NCBI RefSeq assembly: GCF_036370855.1
Contig: NC_088108.1
Span: forward strand, 9,695,448 to 9,759,447
Length of the DNA: 64,000 bases
Direction of reading: 5' to 3'
Origin: Dromaius novaehollandiae
Taxonomy: Eukaryota > Chordata > Aves > Casuariiformes > Dromaiidae
Within the stretch, counting starts at the first letter, position 1. Every line of letters begins with the position of its first letter. Below the pieces are notes generated by a model, which was given only the letters and a program-made list of their open reading frames with translations, was not told the DNA's origin and did not search any database. A program made the position numbers and the translations under genes. This document shows positions 11,549-23,905 of this stretch, one piece after another.

Positions 11549-14500
11549 CTAGAAAGCAAACCAGACAGGGAAGGTTTACATGGGCACACAGTACTACGAG
11601 AAAACAGGTGCTCATCACATAACCTAAACAGATGGCATGAACCAGTTCCAGTTTACACCTTGCGTTGCTCAAACCAGACCAACACATAAAAGAACTTAAC
11701 TTTTTGGCCAGTGGTTTACCATCAAAACCCCATATTTCGGGATCCAGTCAAGGTTCTTATATTTGCATATTAAAATTTGCATCTTTGGTCAGAATTTCTT
11801 ACTGCTTTGGTCTCATGACAGGTCACAGTTTTTCTCCAGCCCAACCCAATCCTAGCAGTTGTACACGTAAATAGAGCCAAGCTGATGAGGGATGCTTCTG
11901 TCTTCTCTTGCTTGTTTCATGCTCTCATCAATTTTACAGTGGGATTATACATTACAATGTATTTTTTTAAAAGCTCTAGAGAGTAAATAAATAATTAAAA
12001 AGTTACTTCAGGTAAAGAGAGAAAACCGCTAATTTTTCACCTTTCACATCACTTATATGTTACTGCTTACACTGGTTTCACTAAAAAGCCAGGGAAACAC
12101 TCTTGCACCTAGGAGTTAGAAGCTTTTTTTTTTTCTTTTTAAGAGGTTAAACAGAGGAAATCTTGCATCTGAGTACAACTAGATCATCTATAAAAGATGG
12201 ACAAGAGGATTTTGTTGAACTCTTAAGCATATGCAAATGTTAAGCATTCAGTTACAATTTGAAGCAATACAGTTGCAGCAAGGGTAATTAGTATTGTCAT
12301 GCTTTGCAGATCTAGACACCTTCTACAGAACAACATTACTATTCACTTTTTAAATCAAACACATGCATTACATAATTGCAATAATAATGTGCAATGATGC
12401 TCAAAAATGTGATTTTCCCCATTATTATTTTACCTAATATAGCTGGTGAAACACCACGGTAGAGTGCAAGAAATCCTTCTTGATGCTTAATTTTGCAAAA
12501 AGCATGAAGAATCCCTTCGTAAGATGGTTCCAGTCGGTTCTGCACAATAAGTCGTGTCTTAATTACATCAGTAGGGTAAGTCACTACGGTTGCAACCATG
12601 CCAGCCAGACTTCCTGCTGTGATGGCTCCCCAATGGGAAACATGACCCAACTCATCCGTGAAAAGTGTAACAAGTCTAGAATAAACACATGAAAGACATA
12701 CTATTAATCACAGTACAAAAAAAAAAGGGAAAAAAGAAAAAACAAAGGCAGATAACTCTTGATGTAACTGTTCTGCTCTTCTCCACAAACTTCTTAGGTA
12801 GTAAGACTTGAAATTTTAACACATATTTTATCTAAGAACCTCATTATACTGTACAACACCGTAAAAGCATCGGAACTTCTGCGAAGCAGAACAGTGGGTG
12901 TGCAAACACGAGCACAGTCACAATGACATGGCTAAGAGCCCAGAGAGATTTCGACACTGAACACAAGGTAAATCCACTCTGCAGTGAAGTGCCGAAATGC
13001 AAAAGTTAGAGTTAACAGCTGGGTCAGCCACTGGAATACAGAAGCCCGCAAATGCAATTTACTTTGCTTTTAGCGTTATTGAGCTAAAATACTTCCCGTA
13101 CCTGAACTAGCTTTTTCAGAGGCAGCTGGCATATCTATACCTGCAGCACAGCTCACAGCAAAGACTGAACTCGCACAGCGTGATTTCCAGTACCTTGCTG
13201 GAGGTCTAGAGCATCAATTCAACAACAAAAAAAATCTTCAAATATCTGGAGACTATTTGTTCAAATCATTTAATTAGTTGCTTCCCTTTAAGAGATTTTT
13301 ACATTAAAGCCATTTTAGTCTGTAGAATCCTCATTTATACTTCCACTTACAGGACAAAAATCACCATAACTTAAAAATATCAGCAAGAAATGCTCTGATG
13401 ATCAGAGACATTGGCCCGGTCTTCTACAAGGCCTTCCTCTAGTCAAAATAATCATACAAGAAATACATCGATAAGTTCATCACAGCCCTTTTGAGGGGCT
13501 GAACTGAACTGAACATTCCTCTGTTCATTATTTTAGAACAGGAGGGCCCACAGGGATACTTTCCTAGAGAAGATTTATGTGCAGGCACTACTATGCTCTG
13601 GAGGTTAAAACCTTAATTTGAATTTACTGAGTAACGCATAGAGTTTTAAAGGCTAACCTACAACTCATCCATTTGTGATTCACAGAAAGACTTTTCCATA
13701 TATGTAGAAGACTCCTAAATCAGTGAGAAGCATCACAGAGGCAGCAAAAAGCAAGCAGAGTTGAGAGGAGAATCTCAGCAGGTAAAGAAACCTACTGCTC
13801 TATTTCTGAAGCATTAGCTAAACTGCCTGAACAGCAGACATACATTTGGCTACACACTGTTAAACCATCTAGAACAAAATAATTTGCAAAGATTTACATG
13901 TCACTTCTTGCTCGGCCGATGTTTCTTCGCATCCAAGTGTGCATTTTCTACTGCATGACAGATCCCTGCATCTACTTGCCCTGTGCCCTGGACAAGCTGC
14001 AAAGCAGAAACACCAGGCAAGCAGAAGCAAAAGTGCCCAATTTTTTTTGTGCTAAGTGTCTTACTTAGTCCCTAGAGTTAACAGGGCTTGATTTTTCTGT
14101 GTGTGGGGGGGGTGTCTCTGAGCTCTACCCAGATAACATTTAAAACCGGCAAGGAAAGACAAAGCCTACACACAATAACCGCAGGAGGAGGAGTGCAAAG
14201 TCAGCTAAACTCCATCCCTTCCACAGCCAGCCTGGCTCCCTCCACGCTGCCTTTCCAGGGTCTGCTTGCTTTCTCATCATCCCACATCTTTCTGCTGTTG
14301 GCATTACCATTTAAGTTACAGTGTAACACTTCTCTTTCTGTGTTTCTTGCCTTTGTATACAAATCTTCCCCTAGGAAAAAAAAATGCAAATAACAAATCA
14401 GGGAATATGCGTAAGTAGCTTTTACTTAATTTTTCTGTTAGCCTACTTCTACTTGTAACTCAAAAGAACTCACTGAGCAAACGAGAGACATAAGCCATAG

Positions 14501-16107
14501 CCTTGCAAAGGGAATACAGAGTGCTTCAAGTTGAAGAAACAATCAAGTTATTTTGCCCAAAATTGGTTGCTCAAAATCAGCTGGTACAGACTAGTGCAAC
14601 ACTGACTCTTTGGGGAACTTCACGTAAGTACGTGTAACGACTGTTCCTGCTTCCACACTGTTGTTTTCCTACCCTTTTCTGACCACTTTTTTACAAGCAG
14701 AAGGACACAGCGAAGCTTCCCGCTTCCAAGACATCCTTGTCTATCACCGCCGGAGCGGCGCAGGCAGCGCTGGGAAAATGATTCTCGCCCAGCCCCGGCC
14801 ATGCCAAGCCCTTTGGCAGGGTGTGCAGCCCCAGCCCCGGCGAGGGCCGCCGCCGGCCTGATTGGCCAGCGCAGGCTGAGGCCATGCTTCTCCCCACCCA
14901 GCACAGCCCGCGGACTGGAATAACCCATCTCCCAGCTGGGCAGAAATGTCAAGAGCACACCATGCGCACAGCTGACCTCGGGGGGGAAAAAAAGAAGAAG
15001 AAAGAAAGAAAACGGCAAACACAGCCCCGCAAGCCGGCAGAACACAGTGGTGGGTGCGAACAGGCAGGCCATCCTCTCAAAGCCGAAAAAATACCGGCAG
15101 CAAAAAGCGAATCCTAGACAAACAGTGCAGGTGGGCAGAACAGCACTGCTCCACATGGATGAGACAGTCCTGCTGCAGTCACTCCAGTGTTTACATTAAT
15201 CAAATGGCTATGTATTATCCAAAAAGGAGATTTTAAAACACATAATGTCATACATCAACTTCAACATTATCAAAATAGCACAAGAGCAGCTGCACAACAA
15301 CAGGAAAAAAGATTTGAATCATGATTTTGTTAGGCTATTCTTTTCTTGAATAAAGACACATTTGATATAATTGCTCAAAAAACCATAAGTGACTAAAACA
15401 ATGGGTTGCAAACAACAGATGCCACAGTCACGTTTGTAGATAGCATTCTAACTTCATTTCTGGAGGAATTTCTGGCTGAGCAGAAGAGATTTAAGGCACT
15501 ATCAAGCTTTCATCATTTGAAGTACACACACGACGTTACATGCAGTTGCTACACCAGCAGCAAGAGTTACCGCGCTCCCTACAACCTAAATAAACGAAAG
15601 AGCGAAGTTACTAGCCAGGGTTCGGGCCTCTGGAAAGGGGGGGGACGTCGCGAACTGGAAATCCAGCCGAGCCAGAGCCTAGTAATACACATATACATAA
15701 CGAAGCTGCTCGCTTTCCCTTCCCTCTCCTTTTCGGTGGAACCGAAAGGAAGAAGTGAGGGCGCAGCCCCGCCGCTCCGCGGAGCCGGGTCGCCCGGCGG
15801 CAGCGGGCCGGGGCCGGGGCCGGGGTCTCGCTTACCGGCGGGAGGCGGCGAGCTGCAGCGCGCTGTAGGGGAAGAGGCGGAGGCAGGCGGTGAGGTTCCC
15901 CTTCCAGAGGGCCCGCACGCCCTCGGCGCGGCACAGGCAGCGCCCGGCGCCGCGCAGCCCCCGCCGGCAGTGCCAGGTGCCCACCTGCGCCAGCACCGTC
16001 AGCAGCTCCAGCGGCGCCGTGAGGCTCAGGCTCAGCGCGCCCGCCAGCCCGGCGCAGCCCAGCCGCTGCACGGCCGTCACCCGGCCGTCCCGTCGCCAGG
16101 TGGCCAT
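11376..16107 (-). CDS. SLC25A43: SLC25A43, mitochondrial carrier (exons 1-3 of the gene)
   Basis: This is the 5' two thirds of a solute carrier family 25 gene on the minus strand. Three exons (15836-16107, 12434-12675, 11376-11548) join with GT/AG junctions in matching phases to give residues 1-229 of a protein that is about 340 residues in mammals. The N-terminus MATWRRDGR and the match along all three exons identify SLC25A43. Mitochondrial carriers have three repeats, each with a PX[DE]XX[KR] signature. Repeat 1 has the degenerate APLELLTVLAQ (about residues 31-41), as in human SLC25A43. Repeat 2 has YPTDVIKTR (124-132) and repeat 3 has FPFETVKRK (219-227). The family sits in the inner mitochondrial membrane; the substrate of this member is not established. 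Exons for the last ~110 residues were not found in 1-11375 and may lie beyond the window. The start is the first ATG after a GGGGCC repeat inside a CpG island. Confidence 0.93.
11549..12433 (-). other. SLC25A43 intron 2
   Basis: Spliced sequence between exons 3 and 2. AT-rich, with a T-run near 12126-12140. No gene or repeat was recognised in it. Confidence 0.85.
12434..12675 (-). CDS. SLC25A43: SLC25A43 exon 2
   Basis: Encodes residues 91-172. The acceptor is ttattctag|a on the minus strand and the donor is attag|gtaaaa. The split codon with exon 1 (CG+A) gives Arg91, and the split codon with exon 3 (G+GT) gives Gly172. The second carrier repeat is here: GSLAGMVATVV helix, YPTDVIKTR signature, and the EGFLALYRG motif following it. 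Confidence 0.94.
12676..15835 (-). other. SLC25A43 intron 1
   Basis: Spliced sequence between exons 2 and 1. Mostly AT-rich. A GC-rich patch at about 14740-15110 keeps several long open frames on both strands that look like composition effects. It also has a purine tract at 14980-15012. No second gene was recognised. Confidence 0.8.
15836..16107 (-). CDS. SLC25A43: SLC25A43 exon 1, coding part
   Basis: Encodes residues 1-90 plus two bases of codon 91. The ATG reads on the minus strand from 16107. The donor is cgccg|gtaagc, with GT at plus positions 15834-15835. It holds transmembrane helix 1, the degenerate first carrier signature, and a WKGN motif near residue 68 that is typical of the matrix helix of carrier repeat 1. 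The exon lies wholly inside a CpG island. Confidence 0.93.
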
Positions 16108-16110
16108 GGC

Positions 16111-16160
16111 GGCCCCGGCCCCGGCCCCGGCCCCGGCCCCGGCCCCGGCCCCGGCCCCGG
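16111..16160 (-). repeat. GGGGCC hexanucleotide repeat, about 8 units
   Basis: The plus strand reads ggcccc in a perfect run of about 50 bases, so the SLC25A43 sense strand reads GGGGCC. It ends three bases before the SLC25A43 ATG. The same hexanucleotide is the disease repeat of human C9orf72, although in a different gene. Read in the SLC25A43 frame the run encodes alternating Gly-Ala with no stop before the ATG. Confidence 0.95.
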
Positions 16161-16450
16161 CGCGGCGGCTCTGCGGGCGCTCGCCGCGGTGCCCCGGCCC
16201 AGGGCCCGGCGGGGCGCGGCCAGCGCGGGGGCGGCGCCGCCCTGCGCCGCCAGGAGGCGCCGCGGCGCCTTCCCCGCCCGCCAAGCTACAGGCGCTTCCG
16301 CAGGGATCGCGCGACCCCGCCCGCCAGCGCTGCCCGCCCTCAGCGCCGCCTCCTGCGCGGGGACGTCGGCGCCGGGGCGCGGAGCAGGGCGCTCCTCAGC
16401 CAGCAGCACTGCCGAGGCCTGTCGGTTCAGGCTCTGCGGGTGCGCTACCA

Positions 16451-19400
16451 GAGAGAAGGGGAAACGGGCATGGGGAGGGGAGAGAAGGCAGAAGGGAGAA
16501 GCAGGCAGTGATCTGGGAAATGAGGCGGCAATGGCTGGTAAGGAGGCGATTGCAGTGATTTGCTCCAAAAAAGGACATCTACTCTGTTTCTCGTCTTTAA
16601 AAAAACCCAGCCCCCAAACTGTCATTAGTCTACACTCAGCAGCTTTTTTCCCCTACATTCAAACAGTGCGAGAAGATGCCCCCGTGCCCACCTCTGGTAA
16701 GTGTGCCCTGCTGCTGATCCACAGAGTATTCCCAAATCCGTAACCCAGCTAAAAGGCATTTCTCCAATTGCCAGGAACTCAGCTATTTATGGTGTTGTTT
16801 CACAGGGTGTTATAACAGCTTTGTGGAAGGAAAGTGGTTAATCACCAGGGAGGGGAAGAAGTTCATCTATTTAAAGGACAAATTCAAAACAAGCAAAAAT
16901 GGGTATAAACTTGCTATACATTAACCTCACTCGCAAACAGAAGGCTTCGAACTATAACACGGTGACATGTCCTCTAGGGCTTTGCCTTTCTTGCTAGTTT
17001 GCACAAGACAAACCTCAGCTTAAGATTCCTCCTGAGCTGCACAGGTTTTTTGCAACCCATCTTCCCGTTTCCATTACTCATTTTTGGTTGGGCTTTTACA
17101 TACTTGTTCTGGCTGATAAAATGAATCAGCAGATGACCTCAGCCGCTCACAGCACAATCTAATCCACGGAGAAGATGGTGGTTGCTGAGTCTGTCTGTTG
17201 TACTTTTTTCTCTTGTGTAAAGGGACCTGCCAAAATAAAACCAGACATTTTTAAAAACAACCATTAAGGGATGTCACCAGCATGATCTGAAATTACTAAA
17301 AATGAGTATTTTAAATTGTGCCTTCTTTTTGCCATTTCTGCCAGTCAAATCAAGTTCATGTTGTTTATGTACTATTCATTTTCTGCATCTTTCAAGCCAG
17401 TGCAATGCTGCAATCCTTGCAAAAAACAGTGCAACAGTGAATCCTCCAAGGGAACTGATTTTCTTTTTTTCTCTTTCATTATTCAAATAAAAACACATTC
17501 TTACTATAGCTGGAGCCAGAATTTCATTTAACGTACATTTTAAGCAATCGACTCCATTGTAAGAACTATCCTGAAAATAGCTTTTCTGTACTAGAAGATT
17601 ACTATATATTTCTTTATATCTTGTTTTGCACAGTCATAGTTAATAAAGAACAATGTACATTAGTTATCTTTAAAGTAGCTACTAATTAACTTTTATAATT
17701 CCTAGATTGATATAATTCTGTATTACTATATAAGCATGTTTTAAGCATTCATTCAGTCTTTGGAATCTGCCTCAGCATACAGCTTTGCAGAGCAAACATC
17801 ATCTTTTTTTTTTTTTTTTTTTTTTGAACTCTATGAATAGTTTGGTCATTATCAGAGTTGCTCCAAGATAATGTAGGTGTGGCTAAGATCAGGATCAGGC
17901 CTGACTCTGAAATCTGTCATGCTCTAGTTTTGTTAGTCAAGGTGCTGTTGGAGCTTCCTGTTGTCCTCTAAGTTAAATTATATTCTGCTTTTGCACTGTT
18001 TTCCTTGGGCACTTCAGTACCTAACAAATGTATGTTTGAAATCCCTCAGGAAGCTTCTCAGATCAGGGAGAGAGAATGAAAAAGGCTGACAGAAACCCAC
18101 TTTTCTGCCTGTGCCTCCCCCGAGTACTAGTTAGAACAGCTCTAAATTTAGCGCTGCTCTGAAGGGTTCGGCTGGCGCCGCTTTCCAGGCAGTCACTGGC
18201 GACTGCTGGAGTACAGCATGCTCTGGGTCCACTCCTTCCCCAGGGCTGGGAGAGGGAGCCCCTTCGGCAGCCAGACCGGCTTGTCCCTGTGGCTGGCGGT
18301 GAAAAGGACCAGATTTGCCTATGATAACGCAGGATGTCTGCGACTGAGCCAGAAATAGAGCCTTGCGCTCCAGCTCCCACTCCTGTGACTTAATCGCAAG
18401 CCTGTTTTTCTGAACTAACAGCGATTTACAGTGACAGCTGGCTTTGCCATTTGTAAAGCAGAGTTTCAAAAAAGGAAATAACCAAGAATCTTCTACAATC
18501 TCTAGGTCTACAACAAAAAACTCATGCTAGAACTAAGAGCACTGATACATACTCTGTGTAGCTCAGAAACGACACCGTTATAAAACAGAATCATATCAAG
18601 TAGGATTGTGCATTATGGACTTTCTGTACAATCATTACATTTTCTTAAATTGGATAGAGTATGGTCTGGCAAACTAATTCTCCTTACAGCCAAAAGTCTT
18701 TCGCTGGACTAAGTTTTTGGTTGTTTTTTTTTTGCATAGCTTCTAAGCAAACTCACCCACCTATATACAAAGTATCTCTGCGGCAACCTTGTTGTGGACT
18801 AAACCCTGATCAGAAAGTCCTGGCTGGTAATTTAAACGTGTAAAAAGCACCCCCCTCCACCAGTACCTTTTATGTATTCCCTAAAATAAATTTGAAGCTC
18901 CAACAAGTTTTCTGCGCAGCCAACCAGCGGGCGGCACTATTCAACCCATCATTTAGTTGATTCTGGCTATAGAGTACTTCTGCAGGTGAGTGCTGCTCAA
19001 TGGTAGTTGATAAAATCAGTATCCAGGGAGAAAAGTTTCAACAGTCCACAAATTAGTGTAATGAGTCAAACTTGCAATAACAGCCATCTGCAATAAACAA
19101 AGTTTCATCATGTTTATTTATGGACCAAGACTATGTAAGTGTTTTTTACTCTCCCTGGCAACAGGTCTCACTGTTCTATTTCAAGATTAAATACAGGATG
19201 GAGCTTAGATTTTTCCTATAGACTGTACAATCAAAAGGTAGGGAGATATATAGTCCTATGATGGAAAAATATCTTAGTTCTTTATTTACCTGAGCAGTAT
19301 GTAATATTTCAAGCAAAAGTCCTGGAAGGACATCAACAAGCCACAAGCAGAACCACAACCAAGATCCTTACTTGATGTACCTAAACTCCTTTCATGGCCA

Positions 19401-21950
19401 AAGCTTTCCCCAGTCATTATCTTCCCCAGCCCATCCCTGAAGCTCCCGCAGAAAGCTTGTCCACACACACTGGTGACTGAAAACCTAGTAGGTTATGTTG
19501 CTGCAATCTCTGTATGAACACTCTTGTGGATTAAAGATGATTCACATGGTGCTTCAGATCCACCCCAGCTATATAAGAAAAAATGGAGAATAAATCAGAG
19601 AGCTGTCTCTATACAGTCCTTTGCACTGGTTTACCTGAACTGATCTTAAAAGACACTCGAAGTTAAACTGCATGACTTCTGCAGGCAGGATTTCACCATT
19701 CCTAGGTGTCCAGCTTTAAGCAGTTTTTGTAAGAGTAGAAGAGACCCAGGGTCCATACAATCTAGGCAGGTAACAGATGGGATGGAGCCTGAAACAGCAG
19801 GTTGCAGAAAAAAGTGCAACTATTCTGCAGGAGGGAGATAGGGAATAATTATGGCCACTCAAGATCTCTTTATAACTTCTCAGTCATTGTGTTTTTCAAA
19901 TAAAATATGATAGTTAATATTGGCTCAAAACTGTATTTGCAAAACAACTCTAGATTTTCTTATTGCCTCTGTAAACATCCAATCCCCTTCTGAAGCAAGG
20001 TGCTTAGTCTCCCTTATTTGCTGTGGCAACGACTTCCGTGGTTTTATTATTCACCGTGCAGAAGTATTTCCTTTTATCGGTTTTGGATGTGGCGCATTTA
20101 GGTAATATTACATGGCCCTTGTCCTCAACATGAGAACGCTGCCAGAGTGTTTTCCTTAATAGCAGTTTTCATGGTCTCCTTCGCCAGATGAGATACGCAC
20201 CCCTGATACTGTTCATTCACAGAGTAACTCAGCATACTGCTCCAGCAACACGCTCTGTTCTAGTAGACTGGATTATTGTGCAATTGCAAAAGATCACAGT
20301 TTCCAGTTGTTTGCCCTCTGCAATACGGAATATAAAATACATTTACATATAATTTGCATAATTGCAGGAAATAAATTTTATTTTTATGCAACTGGGAGGT
20401 ATTGTATGAATTTGGGCAGGTCGGGTAGCAGACATACTAAGATGTGACAATCTTGGGTTGGAATAAATTGTGCTTAAGAAAGAAGACAGTATTCTTGTAT
20501 CAGTCACAAGCCTAAGAAAATCATACCGAAAGGCTCAAAGCCATTGTGCTGGCAACAAGAAAATTATAGATATTTGTGGCAAAGAGTTCAACAGCACTAA
20601 ATATAAAAGAAAAAAAATTCTATTTGTGTATTTAGCATCTCATTATTACAAAATAATTGCCAAAGAAATTAGAAAACTGAATTTTAATTTTTGGATGAAA
20701 CCCCTTCACACTAGGAAAAACAAAATATTAACAGCATTTTATACTAAATTAGTAAGTGTCTATCTTCTTATCTCTTATTTCTGTACTCCACACTCAGATC
20801 TTGTACGAAATACCTTTGCGGGGCCTCATTAAGCATTTCTTTACGTGTTAAAATGTAAACGCTTCTCAATTTATCACATCTTTGGAAAAGCAGCAGGTAC
20901 TGACTAAATGAATATAACCCTGCAGCTGCAAACTATTACCAAATTCCAATTTGCCTGTGTAGTTTTGGAGGAATATACGCAGAAAGGAAAAAAATACATA
21001 GCTTAGAGACACCATCTTTGAAATTTAACCTTTTGTACTATCAAAACACAGCTTTATCTTTTAAGGGAGAAGGAAAGATGCAGGCAAGTGTCCGTGTATA
21101 AAAGAGACTCCCAGAAAGTCTTCAGAATGCAAGGGGACCCACAACCGCAGAGGAGAGAACGAGCCCAAACGAAGGGCTGTGGGTAAAGGTGGTGTTCTTT
21201 ATTACACGGACTTGTATAGTGAGAACATGCAGACGTGCTCTGGGGCAAACAAAGTTTTAAGAGACAGCCTCCCACGCTAACTACACCCTGAACAACTGTT
21301 CTCAGGTTGTAATTTGACACATAGCAATCAGACCATCTGAGAAAAGGCGTGCTTGGTGCACACCTCTGCCTGCAGCCCTAGTCTCGTGCATGTCTTAAGG
21401 TCATCGCAGCTACAGCTGTGCTACCACACAAGACTAAATAATATCTGCTTTTAAAAACGTGGAGAAACAAAATAAAAGACATCATATATTTTAGAACTGT
21501 GTTTGGAAAACTGCAAGAGACAAAAAAACCCCACTGAAAACCGAGGGTATATTTGATGACTGCACAAAGCTGCATTTCCTTGGGGGCGTTAAAGGAAGAA
21601 CAGAAAGTGCTGGAAGCGTGGACAATGCCTGCAGCTGTTCACCCGAGAGCCCGTGGTATCCCGTGGGGCTGCTCCTGCGCGGGGAGCTGACTGTCACAGA
21701 GCACAAGTAGACACAGGCACTGTGCTTCCACTTGAGTAACATGCAGAAACTAGCACTAAAACAAACAGGCAGAAAGCAGGTATTAACTCTTGCACACGTA
21801 CTGCTCAGACTGGAGCCCTGCACTTTTCAGAGGCAGGTGAGGATAAAACAGCTTTTGTTACAGGTAGCGTCCTGCAGCCCTGGAACTAGGCCCTCGCAGT
21901 GCCTAAGCGAGGGACTGGCGACTGAAATGCCTTCATTTTATTTATTCATT
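16451..21950. other. Intergenic region between SLC25A43 and AKAP17B promoters
   Basis: SLC25A43 and AKAP17B are divergent (head to head), and this ~5.5 kb lies between their CpG islands. It holds a 20-odd-base T run near 17803-17825 and otherwise unremarkable AT-rich DNA. A mildly GC-rich patch at 18100-18400 has open frames on the minus strand without a recognisable domain. No exon was supported. Confidence 0.6.
17803..17826. repeat. Poly(T) tract
   Basis: An uninterrupted run of more than 20 T. It could be the tail of an unrecognised minus-strand retroposon or simple slippage. No element body was identified next to it. Confidence 0.9.
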
Positions 21951-21979
21951 TTTGTTTATAAAAGAGACACAGCGTGAGC

Positions 21980-22980
21980 AGAGGCCAAAGGCATCGCGCA
22001 GCAGGCGGGCGGGGGCACCTGGGGGCACCCGCGGCCGCGCCGCCCTCGGGGCCACGGCGGCACCGGCCCCACTGCTGGGGTCCAGCCCGGGCCCCGGTTT
22101 TCCCGAGCCAGTTTTCCCTCACGAACAAGCCCTAAACCCCGGACGACGTCGCCCCCGGGGGCCGGGGCGCCGCGGCCGGGCGCGGGCAGCTCCCGCCGCC
22201 TCCGGTGGGCACAAGATGGCCCCCGCCGCCTCGGCGCCCCCCGCTCGCGGCGGCACCGGCCCCAGCGGCAGCGCCGCGGGAGCGGGCGGGCCGCGGTCAG
22301 GGGCCGCGCCGGGAGGCAGCTCCCCCCGCCCCGCCGCGCCGTGCGCCGCGCTCCGCCCCGGGGGGCGGTGGCGGGAAGGGGCGCCCGGAAGTGTGTGCGG
22401 CCAGCGGCGGCCGGCGGCGGCGGCCCGTGGGGTAAGGAGAGCCGGCCCGCCTGCCCGCCGCGGCCTGCCCCCGCCTGCGGGGCTGCGGCGGGGCGAGGGG
22501 CGGCCGCGCGGCGGGGGGGGGGAGGCGGCCTGCGGCGGGCGGGGCGGCCGTTGGGCCCGTGAGGGGAGCGCGGCGGCCCCGGGGCTCCCGCTCCGCCCGG
22601 CGCCGCCGAGGCCTGCGCCGAGCCCGCCGCGGGGCGTAACCGTCTCCCGGAGGAGGCAGCCGCTGTCCGGCCTCGCGCGCGGCGCCTTCGGCCCCGGCAG
22701 CGGCGGGGAGGCGCCGCCGGGCCGGGCCGGGCCGGGCCGCCTGAAGCTCACCTGGCCAAAGAGGAGATGTATACACATATATTTATGTATATGTATATGT
22801 TTGTATATGTATTTGGGTTTTTTCCCTCGCAGTGAGGTCACTGTCGTGGCCCAGCTGATGGCATAGTCTCGGAAACGGCTGCGGGGGCCCGGGGCCTGCA
22901 GCGAGCGGCGGGCGGGGAGCCGGGGCGGTGGGGGCCGCTCGCCTTAGCCGTGCCGTGAGCAGGTACCAGCGGCGCCGCTG
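21980..22980 (+). promoter_or_regulatory. CpG-island promoter of AKAP17B locus
   Basis: About 1 kb of extremely GC- and CpG-rich DNA. It contains an ETS-like site cccggaagtg at 22384-22393 and a YY1-like acaagatggc at 22211-22220, both typical of TATA-less promoters. A strong donor-like site gtggg|gtaagg on the plus strand has its GT at 22432-22433, so a non-coding first exon ending at 22431 is likely. The first coding homology of AKAP17B begins 3.2 kb downstream on the same strand. The island could also fire leftward, which cannot be judged here. Confidence 0.65.
22766..22817. repeat. TATG/TATA microsatellite inside the CpG island
   Basis: An alternating purine-pyrimidine run (atgtatacacatatatttat, then tatgtatatgtttgtatatg) interrupts the GC-rich island. 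It is flanked by GC-rich DNA on both sides. Confidence 0.85.
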
Positions 22981-23444
22981 GGATAAAACTGTGCTTACGA
23001 ATTGCATTTTACTCGTATGAGCTATGTAGGTTTCATATTAAATATTGTGCTTTATGTTAAATATTGTCAAGCTGTTAATGATTCCTTAGAGTCTAATTTT
23101 GTTTTCAAGTGTGAACTTAGGTGATACGTTAGGGTGTTCGAGGATAACTAATGAGATATGGAAAGGACTGTATAGATATTTAGAAAAATCAATATCATAT
23201 TCAAATAATTTACTGGTTTATCTTTGTGGCTTTCCCTGAGGCTACGAAGGGGTTACAGTAATATGTTAGCAACAGCTTGAGTTTGCACTGCAGTGTTTGG
23301 GGGGCACGTTTAAGTGGGAAGGGAATAGAGAGTAGGCTGAAAGGGGTTAATTTTCCTCTGTGTATGGCATTGATCAAATTAATACTGTGCGTGGTTTTAG
23401 AGTTCATATGTTTTAAAGTTGGAGAGTGTTAGAATATTGTGAAA

Positions 23445-23905
23445 AAATTACTCAAGGGCTGGAGAAGGTGCCTTGCGATGAGAGACCAAGAAAGAGCTCT
23501 TAAAGAGCTCAGGCTATGTATTTTATATCAAAAAGATGTTTGAGAGGTTTTGAGCTGAATTACAGCACATAACAAAACGTAGATGCTAATTGGATGTGAA
23601 TCTAACAGAGGAAGACTTGGGAGGAATCAATGAATGGAAGTGGCTTCCATTTCAAATTGGAAATAGGGATTATTTATTTTATTTATTTATTTATTTTTAA
23701 GGTGAATGTGAGCAAGGAATGGAACAAACTGCCCATGGGAAGTGGCAGATTTTCATATCCTGGTGTTTTCTAATCAAGACCAGGTACCTTCTTGGAAGAG
23801 ATGCTTTAGCCAAATGCAGTGGTATATTCGGTACCGTGTAGCTGGGGGTAAGATCAAGGTGGAGTGCAGTACAGGCAGCACGAGAGAGCTGGTTGTCTAT
23901 TCTGC
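23445..23905 (+). repeat. Ancient CR1 (chicken repeat 1) LINE 3' fragment
   Basis: Matches the 3' part of old amniote CR1/L3-type LINEs. The markers in order are gatgagagaccaagaaagag, aaagagctcaggct, tttgagaggttttgagctg, tggaacaaactgcccatgg, ggtgttttctaatcaagacc and gatgctttagccaaatgcag. A TTTA-rich simple repeat (23670-23698) has expanded inside it. Divergence is high, so the insertion is old. Confidence 0.7.

Larger units (their letters stand above)
15600..16450 (-). promoter_or_regulatory. CpG-island promoter and 5' leader of SLC25A43
   Basis: A very GC- and CpG-rich block surrounds the first coding exon of SLC25A43, with AT-richer DNA on both sides. No TATA box was seen, as is usual for CpG-island promoters. 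The transcription start probably lies upstream of the ATG (above 16107 in plus coordinates) but cannot be fixed from sequence alone. The leader contains a GGGGCC repeat at 16111-16160. Confidence 0.75.

Noticed and set aside
14620-15156. 178-codon open frame in SLC25A43 intron 1
   Set aside because: It lies in a GC-rich patch with competing frames on both strands and has no recognisable domain.
15406-16743. 445-codon open frame on the plus strand opposite SLC25A43 exon 1
   Set aside because: It is the antisense shadow of the GC-rich SLC25A43 exon and GGGGCC repeat (Pro-Gly runs).
21952-22866. 304- and 240-codon open frames on opposite strands
   Set aside because: Both lie wholly in a CpG island, are Arg/Pro/Gly/Ala-rich, and have no domain. 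GC-rich DNA has few stop codons.
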